DNA of 64,000 nt from Paenibacillus oryzae (lineage in GTDB: Bacteria > Bacillota > Bacilli > Paenibacillales > Paenibacillaceae). Of the stretch, positions 8,870 through 19,031 are shown piece by piece. The stretch's first letter is position 1. The number at the start of each line of letters is the position of its first letter. The stretch spans positions 27,240 through 91,239 of the forward strand of contig NZ_LYPA01000026.1 of assembly GCF_001675045.1 (NCBI RefSeq), read 5' to 3'. Under the pieces are notes generated by a model. The model saw nothing but the letters and a program-made list of their open reading frames with translations, was not told where the DNA came from and did no database searches. The position numbers were made by a program, and so were the translations under genes.

Positions 8870-9193
8870 ATGAGTGCAGATCGGGGGGATCTAGTCTGGA
8901 TCAATTTTAATCCTCAAGCTGGTCACGAACAAGCGGGAAGAAGATCCGCTATTGTGTTGTCGCCAGCAGCATTCAATCAAACGACTGGTTTTGTTTCGGT
9001 TTGTCCTATCACGCATACGGTCAGAGGATGGGGATTTGAAGTATTGTTGCCGGATGGATTAGTTTTTGACGGGGTTATTCTAACGGATCAGATTAAAAAT
9101 CTGGATTGGCGAGCCCGGCGTATAGATATTGTCGGCAGAGCACCAGATGAAGTAGTTCATAAATGTCTTGATAAAATACACACGTTTTTATAA
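8870..9193 (+). CDS. mazF: MazF-type mRNA interferase toxin
   Basis: A 107-residue PemK/MazF fold protein that cleaves single-stranded mRNA at short specific sites. Family features are GDLVWINFNPQAGHEQAGRRSAIVLSP at the N-terminus with the catalytic Arg in GRR, VCPITHT in the middle, and the conserved Thr in LTDQIKNLDWRAR. The ATG directly follows the mazE stop codon, so the two proteins would be made together. It is normal MazF length. The cut-site specificity cannot be read from sequence. Confidence 0.94.
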   Translation: MSADRGDLVWINFNPQAGHEQAGRRSAIVLSPAAFNQTTGFVSVCPITHTVRGWGFEVLLPDGLVFDGVILTDQIKNLDWRARRIDIVGRAPDEVVHKCLDKIHTFL

Positions 9194-9227
9194 GTCGGCA
9201 CCTTTTTGCAGGCGCCGGCTTATTTTG
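9192..9227 (+). terminator. Terminator between convergent mazF and rfbB
   Basis: AAGTCGGCACC (9192-9202) pairs with GGCGCCGGCTT (9211-9221), with one wobble and one mismatch, and is followed by ATTTTG. It sits at the end of mazF and could serve both directions because the rhamnose operon ends at 9262. Confidence 0.6.
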
Positions 9228-9261
9228 TGATTAACGAGCTTACTTCATATGAACACTTGAT

Positions 9262-10281
9262 TTAAATTCCATACTGCTTATCAAAATAGTTCTGATATTC
9301 GCCGCTTATAATACGCTCCCACCAGCTCTTGTTATTGAGGTACCATTCAACTGTTTGGCTGATTCCTGTTTCAAAGGTATACTTTGGGTTCCAACCCAGC
9401 TTTGTAAGCTTGGAGGGGTCAATCGCATACCGTTTATCATGGCCCGGGCGATCCTTCACAAACTCAATCAAGTCTTCCGACTGATTCAACGCATTAATAA
9501 TCGTTTTCACAACTTCAAGATTCGTTCGCTCATTATGCCCGCCAATATTGTAAACCTCGCCGATTGCGCCTTCATGCATAACCAAATCAATCGCTGAACA
9601 ATGATCCCAGACATGCAGCCAATCCCGAATGTTTCCACCATCGCCGTAAACGGGAACATTCTGACCGTTAAGCACCCTCGATATCGTTAGCGGAATAAGC
9701 TTCTCTGGAAAATGATACGGGCCATAGTTATTGGAACAACGCGTAATATTAACCGGAAGCCCAAAGGTTTCATGATACGCCCTAACCAATAGATCGGACG
9801 AGGCCTTGCTTGCGCTATAAGGACTATTAGGCTGTATAGGCGTTTCTTCAGTAAAAAAAGTATCGGGATCAAAATCCAGCTCGCCATACACTTCATCCGT
9901 GGAAACATGCACAAACTTGTTAATGCCGTAAGCTTTGGCCGCATCAAGCAATACCTGTGTTCCCAGTACATTGGTTTTTACAAAAATCCCCGGGTCTGTA
10001 ATTGAACGATCAACATGACTCTCCGCTGCAAAATGAACGACATAATGAAATTGCCCCTGTTGAAACAAGTCCATCATCTTATCCCTGTCCGCAATGTCAG
10101 CCTTCACAAAACGATAATTCTCTCTTCCCTCAATGCCGGAATGTTTGGTAAGATCGCCGGCATACGTCAACAGATCCAGATTGGTTATATCATAGTGGGG
10201 ATATTTATCCACCATATACTGAACAAAATTACCGCCTATAAATCCGGCGCCTCCAGTAACAAGCACTTTTTTTCTTGTCAT
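9262..10281 (-). CDS. rfbB: dTDP-glucose 4,6-dehydratase
   Basis: A 339-residue short-chain dehydrogenase that converts dTDP-glucose to dTDP-4-keto-6-deoxyglucose, the second step of dTDP-L-rhamnose synthesis. Visible motifs are the NAD-binding TGGAGFIGGN near the start, STDEVYGEL with the catalytic Asp-Glu pair, and YSASK (Tyr/Lys). ATG 10281 is chosen because GTCGGAGGAAC precedes it and the Rossmann strand follows. It overlaps the rfbD stop by 4 bases and is last in the operon rfbA-rfbC-rfbD-rfbB. Confidence 0.96.
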   Translation of the reverse strand: MTRKKVLVTGGAGFIGGNFVQYMVDKYPHYDITNLDLLTYAGDLTKHSGIEGRENYRFVKADIADRDKMMDLFQQGQFHYVVHFAAESHVDRSITDPGIFVKTNVLGTQVLLDAAKAYGINKFVHVSTDEVYGELDFDPDTFFTEETPIQPNSPYSASKASSDLLVRAYHETFGLPVNITRCSNNYGPYHFPEKLIPLTISRVLNGQNVPVYGDGGNIRDWLHVWDHCSAIDLVMHEGAIGEVYNIGGHNERTNLEVVKTIINALNQSEDLIEFVKDRPGHDKRYAIDPSKLTKLGWNPKYTFETGISQTVEWYLNNKSWWERIISGEYQNYFDKQYGI

Positions 10282-11135
10282 TTCCGTTCCTCCGACTTTA
10301 GTTGATCTAGGAATCGTTTTACTGCATCCTGCCATGGCGGCAATGGCTCAAGGCCATATTCAATTAATTTTTGCTTCGACATACGAGAGTTTTTGGGTCT
10401 GACTGCCCGAGTCGGGTATTCATCAGTCGTAATGCCATTAACCTTTATATCTTTATGGGCAGCTGCAAAAATTTCACGAGCAAAATCCGCCCAGCTGCAA
10501 AACCCGTCATTCGATGCATGGTAGATGCCATATTTGTCGGTGCGCACAAGGTCTAGCAGCAATCGAGCAAGATCAGCTGTATAGGTGGGAGAGCCCCACT
10601 GATCGCCCACAACATTTAATTCTCCACGTGTTTCAGCCAATCGCAGCATCGTTTTTACAAAATTATTGCCATTCATACCAAAAACCCATGAAATCCGCAC
10701 GATAAAATAATCCGAAAGCAAATCCCTTACCACTTGCTCTCCTTCATATTTTGTTAACCCGTAATAATTGATAGGGCTTGGAGAATCACTTTCTTTAAAG
10801 GCCTCTTGTCCTTCTCCATCAAAAACATAGTCCGTGCTGATATATATAAATTTGGCTTGAACCTGCTTGGCCGCTGCTGCCAAATAGGTGGTGCCATCCA
10901 CATTTACCTTTCGGCAGTTCTCCTTGTCATCCTCGGCTTTATCTACGGCCGTATATGCCGCGCAATGAATAACAGCATCTGGTTTATGTTTATGCACAAA
11001 AGCGGACACTGCTGCTTCATCCGTTATATCCAGAATTGACGAGGTTGTTCCTATCATGTTCAAGCCCAATGAATATCCTCTTTGAACAACATCGAAGCCA
11101 AGCTGTCCGCCAACACCCGTAACTAAAATATTCAT
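10278..11135 (-). CDS. rfbD: dTDP-4-dehydrorhamnose reductase
   Basis: A 285-residue RmlD-type reductase that performs the last step to dTDP-L-rhamnose with NAD(P)H. It shows the nucleotide-binding TGVGGQLG, YISTDYVFDG and the catalytic YGLTKYEGE. The length is typical. The ATG comes 3 bases after the rfbC stop, so these are tightly coupled genes of one operon. Confidence 0.96.
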   Translation of the reverse strand: MNILVTGVGGQLGFDVVQRGYSLGLNMIGTTSSILDITDEAAVSAFVHKHKPDAVIHCAAYTAVDKAEDDKENCRKVNVDGTTYLAAAAKQVQAKFIYISTDYVFDGEGQEAFKESDSPSPINYYGLTKYEGEQVVRDLLSDYFIVRISWVFGMNGNNFVKTMLRLAETRGELNVVGDQWGSPTYTADLARLLLDLVRTDKYGIYHASNDGFCSWADFAREIFAAAHKDIKVNGITTDEYPTRAVRPKNSRMSKQKLIEYGLEPLPPWQDAVKRFLDQLKSEERK

Positions 11136-11138
11136 CTT

Positions 11139-11699
11139 TTATTCTCCGTATATAAAGTTATACTCAGCATTACCTAATAATGGCGCTATTTCATCCTTCT
11201 CCGAAAGGATTGGTTCTGTTCCCAGCGGCCACTGGATACCAATCTCCGAATCATTCCAACGAATGCCCCGATCATGCTCTTTAGAATAAACTTCATCCAC
11301 TTTATATTGAACTTCCGTATTTTCCATCAATGTCATAAAACCATGGGCAAAACCTTTGGGAACCAGCAGTTGTTTTTTGTTTTCCTCAGATAACTCAACA
11401 CCGACCCATTGCCCAAACGTCGGGCTGCCTTTGCGAATATCAACAGCCACATCATAAATAGCTCCCCTGGTGCAGCGAACCATTTTCGTTTGCGCTTTAG
11501 GATTTATTTGATAGTGCAGCCCCCTCAACGTCCCTTTTGCAGCAGAAAAAGAATGGTTATCCTGAACAAAGGTTATGTCTACCCCTTCGGATTCCAACCG
11601 GCTCTCGCTATACGTTTCCATAAACCATCCGCGATGATCGCCATGAACCGTTGGTTCAATAATGATTACCCCATCCAATTGAGTCGTTGTCAGCTTCAT
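11139..11699 (-). CDS. rfbC: dTDP-4-dehydrorhamnose 3,5-epimerase
   Basis: A 186-residue cupin-fold epimerase acting between RfbB and RfbD. Family motifs are [30 protein letters not shown] (catalytic His) and [10 protein letters not shown]. It overlaps the rfbA stop by 4 bases. Confidence 0.96.
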   Translation of the reverse strand: MKLTTTQLDGVIIIEPTVHGDHRGWFMETYSESRLESEGVDITFVQDNHSFSAAKGTLRGLHYQINPKAQTKMVRCTRGAIYDVAVDIRKGSPTFGQWVGVELSEENKKQLLVPKGFAHGFMTLMENTEVQYKVDEVYSKEHDRGIRWNDSEIGIQWPLGTEPILSEKDEIAPLLGNAEYNFIYGE

Positions 11700-12598
11700 G
11701 CAAAAACGCCCTCCTGTTTAACCACTTCTCTATTTTGCTGAGCCAATCTTAACAAATATTGGCCATATTCGTTTTTCTTTAAGGAATCGGCCAGCTCAAG
11801 CAGCTGCTTTTTGCTAATATAGCCTTTACGATATGCAATCTCCTCTAAACATGCTACCTTCAGGCTTTGTCTTTTCTCAATGGTCTCAATATAGGTTGAG
11901 GCCTCAAGCAAGGATTCGTGTGTCCCCGTATCCAGCCAGGCAAAACCACGGCCAAGAAGCTCGACATGGAGCTCATCCAATTCCAGATAAGCCTTATTAA
12001 CATCTGTGATCTCCAGTTCACCACGCGCCGAAGGGGTTATTTGCTTGGCGATATCAACTACACGATTGTCATAGAAATACAAGCCTGTTACCGCATACGT
12101 AGATTTTGGCATTTCAGGTTTTTCTTCTATAGAGATGGCTTTGCCGTTTTCATTGAATTCTACTACGCCGAAGCGTTCCGGATCTTTGACATTATAGCCA
12201 AAGATAGTTGCGCCTCTTTGACGCAAAGCGGCTTTTGCCAATAGATTCGTAAAGCCGTGTCCATAGAAAATATTATCCCCTAATATTAATGCCACACTAT
12301 CATCACCAATAAAGTCCTCCCCAATAAGAAAGGCCTGCGCCAATCCATCCGGCGACTCCTGAACAGCATAGCTAATAGTGATGCCAATGTCACTTCCATT
12401 GCCTAACAGTTGTTCAAAGCGGGGTGTATCTTGGGGAGTAGAAATAATCAAAATATCCTGAATACCAGCTAACATAAGGACCGACAAAGGATAATAAATC
12501 ATAGGTTTATCATAAATCGGAAGCAGTTGCTTGGATATCGTCTTGGTTAAAGGATACAGCCTTGTCCCGCTGCCTCCTGCAAGAATTATGCCTTTCAT
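11696..12598 (-). CDS. rfbA: Glucose-1-phosphate thymidylyltransferase
   Basis: A 300-residue nucleotidyltransferase that joins dTTP and glucose-1-phosphate, the first step of dTDP-rhamnose synthesis. It shows [11 protein letters not shown] with the signature Gly-Arg, [17 protein letters not shown], and [10 protein letters not shown] with the metal-binding Asp. It starts behind AGGAGGG and is first gene of the rhamnose operon. A 207-base gap upstream separates it from the epimerase gene, which has its own terminator; no convincing promoter was recognised there. Confidence 0.96.
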   Translation of the reverse strand: MKGIILAGGSGTRLYPLTKTISKQLLPIYDKPMIYYPLSVLMLAGIQDILIISTPQDTPRFEQLLGNGSDIGITISYAVQESPDGLAQAFLIGEDFIGDDSVALILGDNIFYGHGFTNLLAKAALRQRGATIFGYNVKDPERFGVVEFNENGKAISIEEKPEMPKSTYAVTGLYFYDNRVVDIAKQITPSARGELEITDVNKAYLELDELHVELLGRGFAWLDTGTHESLLEASTYIETIEKRQSLKVACLEEIAYRKGYISKKQLLELADSLKKNEYGQYLLRLAQQNREVVKQEGVFA

Positions 12599-12731
12599 AT
12601 GTACCCTCCTGGAAAACGTACTTCTACTCCTATTTTAATGTAAGTCTTGGATGAATACTACAGCTACTCTTGGTAGAATCGAGTTTTATTGGTTAACTGC
12701 TCAATAATAAGATTGCCCTCGTACGGACCTT

Positions 12732-12768
12732 AAAAAAAGAGCTGCCTTCGTTAAAAAGCAGCTCCTTT
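12732..12768 (-). terminator. Terminator of the exopolysaccharide operon
   Basis: Read on minus, GGAGCTGC and GCAGCTC arms enclose a loop and are followed by seven T residues. It lies about 40 bases past the stop of the UDP-sugar epimerase gene, which marks the end of the long operon that begins near 26.7 kb. The rest of 12599-12805 holds no gene. Confidence 0.8.
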
Positions 12769-12805
12769 TATGGATAATATTGAATATTGGACACCGGGGT
12801 TTTGG

Positions 12806-13858
12806 TTACTTAATTCCGTAATAGTCCACATACCAGTCAGCAAAGCGCCTCAGGCCTTCGCTAATCGGCGTTTGCGGCTTAAAGCCCACCGCCTCATACA
12901 ACGCATCCGTGGATGCATAGGTGGCCGGAACATCGCCGGGTTTAATGGGCTCGAACTGTTTGGCAAAACAAATATCCCTGCCAAGAGCTTTGCTAAATGC
13001 CGTCTCCAGCGCCCCGATAAAAGCCATCAGCTTCTCCGGGCTGTTGTTGCCGATGTTGTATACCTTATGTGGAGCGTCTGCTCCATCAACTCCCGCCGTA
13101 CCTGTGCCTGCTGGAGGCTTCTCAATAAGCCGGATTATGCCGTCGACAATATCGTCGATGTAGGTGAAATCCCGATACAAATCATTTTCGAAGTCGCCAT
13201 TGTTGTAAATGGCGATCGGCCGCCCCCCAAAATAGCTGTCGGCAAAGCCGAAATAAGCCATATCCGGCCTTCCCATCGGACCGTAAACTGTGAAAAACCG
13301 CAGCCCCGTCGCCGGTATGCGGTACAGATGGCTGTAGGTGTGCGCCATAAGCTCATTGCTCTTTTTGGTAGCTGCGTACAGGGAAACGGGATGGTCCACC
13401 GGATCGCTTTCTTCAAAAGGAACCTTGCGGTTCGCCCCATACACCGAGCTGGATGAAGCATACAGCAGATGCTTCACCGGGAACTCGCGGCATGCCTCCA
13501 GAATATGATGAAACCCAACAATATTGCTTTGTATATAAGCATCCGGGTTCTCCAGCGAATAACGGACCCCCGCCTGGGCAGCCAAATGAACAACCACCTC
13601 GGGACGGTATTGCCGGAACAAGCCGGTTAACGCTGTTTTGTCCGCAATATCTCCTTGTACAAAAACAAACCGCTCCTGCTGCTTCAGCATCTCCAGTCTT
13701 GCTTGCTTCAGCTTAGGGTCGTAATAATCATTCAGGTTATCAATCCCGATAACCATTGCTCCATTCTCCAGAAGCCTTCGGGATACGAAGCTGCCGATAA
13801 ACCCCGCTGCGCCGGTAACCAGATAAACGCCGTTTCCTTCAGTGATTTGATCACTCAA
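12806..13858 (-). CDS. UDP-glucuronate 4-epimerase-like sugar epimerase
   Basis: An extended short-chain dehydrogenase with NAD-binding TGAAGFIGS, YASSSSVYG and the catalytic YAATK. The DIADK and PENPDAY-like features and ENDLYRDFTYIDDIVDG match UDP-glucuronate/UDP-glucose 4-epimerases. A TTG at 13858 (350 residues) is preferred because AGGGGAGG lies 8 bases ahead; an ATG at 13894 in the same frame lacks a good ribosome site. It follows ugd directly, so the likely reaction is UDP-glucuronate to UDP-galacturonate for the surface glycan. The exact substrate is inferred. Confidence 0.88.
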   Translation of the reverse strand: MSDQITEGNGVYLVTGAAGFIGSFVSRRLLENGAMVIGIDNLNDYYDPKLKQARLEMLKQQERFVFVQGDIADKTALTGLFRQYRPEVVVHLAAQAGVRYSLENPDAYIQSNIVGFHHILEACREFPVKHLLYASSSSVYGANRKVPFEESDPVDHPVSLYAATKKSNELMAHTYSHLYRIPATGLRFFTVYGPMGRPDMAYFGFADSYFGGRPIAIYNNGDFENDLYRDFTYIDDIVDGIIRLIEKPPAGTGTAGVDGADAPHKVYNIGNNSPEKLMAFIGALETAFSKALGRDICFAKQFEPIKPGDVPATYASTDALYEAVGFKPQTPISEGLRRFADWYVDYYGIK

Positions 13859-13903
13859 TGATATTGCCTCCCCTACTGCTCTAACCTCATGCATCTGTCC
13901 GTT

Positions 13904-15274
13904 TTATTGAACGGCTGCCTCATTTACATGCCTGGCATGTCTCTCTTGCGGGACAGCTCCTTCACGTCCGATGGAATGATACTCTACGCCTGCATCTCTC
14001 ATAGCCGCCACACTGTACAGATTGCGCCCGTCATACACTAATGGGGTACGCATCAGCTTACGGTAAACGTCCGGGTGCAAAGCTTTGATTTCTCCCCACT
14101 CCGTAAAAATAAAGCAAACATTCGCACCATCGAGCGCCTCCTCGGGCGTTGAAACATACGAAATGGCTCCTTTTGCGCTTGCACCCTCTGGGAAAAGTTT
14201 GGCAAAATTAGCCGCACCAACAGGGTCATAGGCGTATATGTCCGCTCCTTGCTGTAACAGCATAGGCACATTTTCCAACGAGGCCGCTTCTCTGAGATCG
14301 TCCGTTCCGGGCTTAAAGGTCAGCCCCAGCACAGCCACCTTCAGACCGTTAAAGGTAATCAGCCGTTTGCTGGCTTTTTTGTACAGCATTGTTTTCTGAT
14401 CCTGATTTACATCAATGGCGGATTTGACAGTCCGGAGCTCATAGCCGTGTTGCTTGGCCAGGTATTCAAGCGCCTTCGTATCCTTCGGGAAACAGGAGCC
14501 GCCAAAGCCGATGCCGGCATTCAAGAACTTGCTGCCGATCCGGGGATCATACCCCATGCCTTCGGCTACATCCCCGATATCCGCGCCAACCAGCTCGCAC
14601 AGATTGGCGATATCATTCATATACGATATTTTCAGAGCAAGAAAGTCGTTGGCGGCGTATTTAATCATTTCCGAGGATCTGCGATTAACCGAAACGATAG
14701 GCAGTCCAAATGGCTTATAAATGCTTTTGAGCAGCTCCTCTGCCCACTTGCTTTCCGTCCCGATAATAATGCGCTCCGCGTGCAAAGTATCATGAACAGC
14801 CGAGCCTTGCGCCAGGAACTCCGGATTGGAGGCCACTTCCACCTTCACCGGATTGATTAGAAAGTCCCGAATGAACTGCTCCACTTTATCGTTAGTACCT
14901 ACAGGCACAGTTGATTTGACAACAACCAGACAGTCCTTCTCAATCGTTTCAGCGATTTGCCTAGCCACCGTTGCGATGTAGGACAAATTGGCCGATCCAT
15001 CCGGCTGCTCCGGTGTGCCGACCCCGATAAAGATCGCATCAGCATCTTTATATGCGGACACATAGTCGGTGGTATAGTCAATTCTCCCGGCGGCATAATT
15101 TTTCTGCATCAGCTCTTCCAGCCCGGTCTCATAAATAGGCGAAACGCCCGACTTCATTAACTCTACTTTGCTCTCGTCGATATCGACGCAGGTCACTTGG
15201 TGGCCCATCTCTGCAAAACAGACACCCGCGACAAGTCCGACGTAGCCAGTTCCGGCTACTGCTAGTTTGTGCAT
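13904..15274 (-). CDS. ugd: UDP-glucose 6-dehydrogenase
   Basis: A 456-residue UDP-sugar dehydrogenase that oxidises UDP-glucose to UDP-glucuronate with two NAD+. It carries GTGYVGLVAGVCFAEMGH at the N-terminus, the central VGADIGDVAEGMGYDPRIG helix, and the catalytic cysteine loop GIGFGGSCFPKD. The C-terminal domain is normal (LGLTFKPGTDDLREA), and the last ~20 residues are an unconserved tail. It provides substrate for the following epimerase. Confidence 0.96.
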   Translation of the reverse strand: MHKLAVAGTGYVGLVAGVCFAEMGHQVTCVDIDESKVELMKSGVSPIYETGLEELMQKNYAAGRIDYTTDYVSAYKDADAIFIGVGTPEQPDGSANLSYIATVARQIAETIEKDCLVVVKSTVPVGTNDKVEQFIRDFLINPVKVEVASNPEFLAQGSAVHDTLHAERIIIGTESKWAEELLKSIYKPFGLPIVSVNRRSSEMIKYAANDFLALKISYMNDIANLCELVGADIGDVAEGMGYDPRIGSKFLNAGIGFGGSCFPKDTKALEYLAKQHGYELRTVKSAIDVNQDQKTMLYKKASKRLITFNGLKVAVLGLTFKPGTDDLREAASLENVPMLLQQGADIYAYDPVGAANFAKLFPEGASAKGAISYVSTPEEALDGANVCFIFTEWGEIKALHPDVYRKLMRTPLVYDGRNLYSVAAMRDAGVEYHSIGREGAVPQERHARHVNEAAVQ

Positions 15275-15393
15275 GGTTTTCTTCCTTCCTTTAAATGGAC
15301 AACTTTTCTTAGATTACACACTATTTGAGATAATGTTGTTATTCGCCGAGAATTCACTCCTGCTAAAATAACGTCCTTCAAATAAACCACTCT

Positions 15394-16812
15394 TTATCTA
15401 CGTACTAAGCTTCTCACAATTTTTATTGAACTAACAATACTCTTCTTATTAATTAGTACATATAACAAAAAAGCAACACAATAAATTATGGATGAAATCC
15501 AAGATTGAAAATACCATGAACTTAAAAGAAATACTACAATTACGGCAGACTCCATAAGCATCGGTTTCAGTATTGCAATTTTAAAAACTTTTGAAATAAC
15601 AAAATCTGAAAGAATAGACCTGAATGCTAATAGAATAATAATTGATAGGATTGAAATGTACAAATCATTTAGCACCTGTGTTGCAAGTATGGTTAGAAAA
15701 ACACTAATAAGAAGTGTGACGATATTTATTTTCAGCATTTCATTTTCTCTTCTTAATGTTTTAAAAAAAGTATTAGATAAAAGTGCTGTTTTACCTTCGT
15801 AGACGAAAATAGGGAAAAGTATAGACATATAATCAATACTTTCAGCATAAAGAGGCAGCCATTTTTTTAAAATTACACTTAATGGGTAATAGAATAAAAG
15901 CAAGGAAAATAAAAAGGTTACCAGTAGAATTTTCATAGAGGTATAAATTATTTGAAGTTTCACCGGACCGACTCTTCTTAATATTGGATAAATAACTATC
16001 CCTACCGCATTAATAAATACCATAAAAAAATTAGAAATACTCAATGTAAGCGACACTTTACCAAAGACTGAAATATCCCAACTTCTCTCTATACCAAATC
16101 TCAAAGTACCGACTACCAATATACTTGAAATATTTGAGAACATTAGTTTTATTCCACTATAAATATTATCTTTTATCTCTCTTACACTTATATAAAAGGA
16201 TCTCACATTTTGAAAGACTAAGTCTTTACAAATGTAAACTGTGTACCCCCATGCTATCAGTTTAGCCAATAAGTCCGATATAACAAAAAGTTCATATTTT
16301 GTTATGCCTAGAACTAAAGTAATAGTAACTAAAATGCTGTAAACGACTCTATCAATAATTATAATCTTAGAGTACTCTCTAATCCTATTAGTTGCTTGTA
16401 ATAGAAACATTAGCATGGCTCTTGATCCAACAATAATTGTACAAATAGCTATGGAAACAACAATAAATTGTCGATCAACTGCTTCATTATTGATGACTAT
16501 AAAAAGTATAATTGCGGCTGCAATTGAGGCTTGAAAGATAAACAAGCACCAAAATTGAGAGAAGAAATATCTTTTGTTTAACTTAGAGTATGTTTCACCC
16601 CCAAATCTTAAATAAATACCATCATTCCAACCTAATTGAAAGAAACCAATAAAAGAAAAATAAAATAAATATAACTGTAAATATCCATATTCATTAACTC
16701 CAATTAATTTTGGTGCTATTATGATTATTAATATTGAAATAAACAAAGATAAAGCGTTGGCCATTATTGATGAAGACAAGTTGTATAGGAATGTTATCAC
16801 TTTATTATTCAT
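15394..16812 (-). CDS. Wzx-type polysaccharide flippase
   Basis: A 472-residue membrane protein with about 12-14 hydrophobic helices and the MATE/polysaccharide transporter layout. It would flip lipid-linked repeat units across the membrane. Sequence conservation in this family is low; the call rests on topology, length and position beside a polymerase and glycosyltransferases. The gene is strongly AT-rich compared with ugd, consistent with horizontal exchange of the serotype-specific core. Confidence 0.82.
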   Translation of the reverse strand: MNNKVITFLYNLSSSIMANALSLFISILIIIIAPKLIGVNEYGYLQLYLFYFSFIGFFQLGWNDGIYLRFGGETYSKLNKRYFFSQFWCLFIFQASIAAAIILFIVINNEAVDRQFIVVSIAICTIIVGSRAMLMFLLQATNRIREYSKIIIIDRVVYSILVTITLVLGITKYELFVISDLLAKLIAWGYTVYICKDLVFQNVRSFYISVREIKDNIYSGIKLMFSNISSILVVGTLRFGIERSWDISVFGKVSLTLSISNFFMVFINAVGIVIYPILRRVGPVKLQIIYTSMKILLVTFLFSLLLFYYPLSVILKKWLPLYAESIDYMSILFPIFVYEGKTALLSNTFFKTLRRENEMLKINIVTLLISVFLTILATQVLNDLYISILSIIILLAFRSILSDFVISKVFKIAILKPMLMESAVIVVFLLSSWYFQSWISSIIYCVAFLLYVLINKKSIVSSIKIVRSLVRR

Positions 16813-16866
16813 AAAAACCTCTCAATCTATTCAAGCCGAACCGTATAATATAACAACCTTTTTATC

Positions 16867-18078
16867 TTAATGGATCGATTTTTTAGATTCGTTTTGAATC
16901 ATAAGTGTGACAATTCCTAACCCTAGAAAAACATATAACATAAATAACTTTGTACCAAAGTTGGGCTCGAGCATTCCGTGAGCTAAAACAGCCCAAAATC
17001 CTCTGCGATATCCTATAATAAACACAAAAGATTTTTTGTTTTTAACTATAGCTAATCCCTTTTTTAAATAACTGTTAATTGTAAACAAAAGGAACATAAA
17101 TAACAAACATGAAAGAATACCTGTATCGGCAAGTGTCTGTAATATGAAATTATGGGCAAGATAATACTCATTTAATGCATTAACATTCAAATAACCATTT
17201 CCAAGTATAGGGTGATCTTTAAAGGCAGCAAAATAAAATTCAAATATACGAAATCTATCAATGAGGTTAGACTGGTTTACTAAGTTATCAAATCTCCCAG
17301 TTGCCGCCATTTGAGATAAAAATCTTCCGCCAATTACATAAATAATATATGCCCCTATACACACGCTGAAAGCAATGATGGTTTTTTTTGCAATTGAAAT
17401 CTTACTAAGAAATAATTCTTTAATGATAAGGAATACTGAAAATACAAAAACAATAAATAGTGATGTTCTAGAACCTGTAAAAATAAGGGCAACTCCTGTT
17501 AAAACTACTCCTGCTAAATACTGAAGGGTCAGCTTATTAAGAAACTTTGAAAAAAGAATAAAGAATGGAATTAATAGTAATGACGCAAGATAATTGCTTG
17601 AACCTATATCTAGGACTATTTTATTCCCAAGCATAAAGTTTCCACCATTAATAAGAATCGTTTCATAAAATATAAAAGATGTTAATACAAAACTTGATAC
17701 CAAGAAATATGTACCCAAATTTTCAATTTTTTTAGAACTAATGGTTAAATTTGATAAAACTAAAAGTACTAAACCTGCCTCAATATACGTAGTTAGACCA
17801 ATTAAATATCTACCCAGATTATCAGCATTAACAACTGAGATACTACTTGTAATTACAAAAAATAAATGAATCTTTATTGGATTAGTATATGTGATTTTCC
17901 CTAACTTCAAAATATTAATCAACCATAATAAAAATACAAAAATAAAAAAAGCTTCCCCAATATAAAAAGTAAGCGTTGAATCCATGATAGATAAAAATAA
18001 TGGAGGTAAAAACAGTGTAAATAAGCACATTATAAACAATTTATGAAAGATAATATTGGTTTGTAATACACTTCTCAC
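16867..18078 (-). CDS. O-antigen ligase/polymerase-like membrane protein (Wzy candidate)
   Basis: A 403-residue protein with about ten membrane helices. The family hallmark is the large loop before the last helices, with FRIFEFYFAAFKDHPILGNGYLN and the AHNFILQTLADTGILSCLLF stretch, typical of the Wzy_C/O-antigen ligase superfamily. It would polymerise repeat units on the outer face of the membrane. The GTG start at 18078 follows GGAG at 8 bases. AT-rich like its neighbours. Confidence 0.82.
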   Translation of the reverse strand: MRSVLQTNIIFHKLFIMCLFTLFLPPLFLSIMDSTLTFYIGEAFFIFVFLLWLINILKLGKITYTNPIKIHLFFVITSSISVVNADNLGRYLIGLTTYIEAGLVLLVLSNLTISSKKIENLGTYFLVSSFVLTSFIFYETILINGGNFMLGNKIVLDIGSSNYLASLLLIPFFILFSKFLNKLTLQYLAGVVLTGVALIFTGSRTSLFIVFVFSVFLIIKELFLSKISIAKKTIIAFSVCIGAYIIYVIGGRFLSQMAATGRFDNLVNQSNLIDRFRIFEFYFAAFKDHPILGNGYLNVNALNEYYLAHNFILQTLADTGILSCLLFMFLLFTINSYLKKGLAIVKNKKSFVFIIGYRRGFWAVLAHGMLEPNFGTKLFMLYVFLGLGIVTLMIQNESKKSIH

Positions 18079-18131
18079 TTCTTCAACTCCATTTATTGTG
18101 AATTAAAATCCAGTTGCTCCATAACGTATAT

Positions 18132-19004
18132 TCATGATTTTAGCTTAATAATTATAGTTTTAATTATCCATAAAAAAAGCGCATGTATCACATGCATACT
18201 GTAAATTAAATTAGGGAATTTGTTAATGTTATTTTTCTTGAGAACATATAAATAACTCTTCTTGGAATCTATTAATCTTCGCAGCTGTAAACTACTAGAT
18301 TTCCCATGAATATGATAAATTTGTTCATAATCATAAATGTAATTATCTTTTCCTAGCTTATGGAGTCTTACACAAAGATCAAGATCTTCAGCATACATAA
18401 ATATATTTGAATCAAAGCCATTAATGCTGTTAAACATTACTTTATCACAAATAAAAAAGGCTCCTGATACCCAGTCACTTTTAAACAAACCTTTGTTCGT
18501 ATAGTTTGCAAATCTAATTTTTTTAACAAAATTAAAATTCCAGAAAAGGAAACATAATTTAAAATCATTAAATACCGAAGGAAACTTAAATCCTAATGTT
18601 TGTATTGAATTATCGGGATTTAATATTTTACAACTCAGAGCACCAATATTATTTGTTTCCCTATATACGTTAATGAGATTGTTAATATTAATCTTTTTAA
18701 TATAAGTATCACTATTTATAAATAAGAGAAGGCTTCCCTTAGCATGCTTAGCCGCTAGATTATTTCCTCCACCAAATCCAACATTTTGATCGCTGGGGAT
18801 TATAAACACCTTCTCTTCATGATTATATAACTCATTTAAATATTTCACACTTTCATCTTTTGAATTATTATCAACTACAAGTATCTCATAATTAAAGTTG
18901 TATGGAATACTATCCATAATTGATGAGATGCATTGTCCAGTTAATTCTTTTGTATTATAATTAACAATTATTATTGATAATTCTAATTCTGATTCAGCAG
19001 ACAA
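18132..19004 (-). CDS. Family 2 glycosyltransferase
   Basis: A 290-residue GT-A enzyme resembling rhamnosyltransferases. It shows SIIIVNYNTKELT at the start, VVDNNSKDES, GFGGGNN, the metal-binding FINSDTY, and MYAEDLDLCVRLHKLG with the ED motif. The C-terminal ~25 residues are hydrophobic and may contact the membrane. The TTG start at 19004 has GGAGG 7 bases upstream. With dTDP-rhamnose made next door, rhamnose transfer is plausible but inferred. Confidence 0.88.
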   Translation of the reverse strand: MSAESELELSIIIVNYNTKELTGQCISSIMDSIPYNFNYEILVVDNNSKDESVKYLNELYNHEEKVFIIPSDQNVGFGGGNNLAAKHAKGSLLLFINSDTYIKKININNLINVYRETNNIGALSCKILNPDNSIQTLGFKFPSVFNDFKLCFLFWNFNFVKKIRFANYTNKGLFKSDWVSGAFFICDKVMFNSINGFDSNIFMYAEDLDLCVRLHKLGKDNYIYDYEQIYHIHGKSSSLQLRRLIDSKKSYLYVLKKNNINKFPNLIYSMHVIHALFLWIIKTIIIKLKS

Positions 19005-19031
19005 ATTTCTACCTCCATTAGCAAGTTGCTT

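Noticed and set aside
8870..9193. MazEF as a phage-defence island
   Set aside because: No other defence or mobile genes are adjacent; an ordinary chromosomal toxin-antitoxin pair explains the data.
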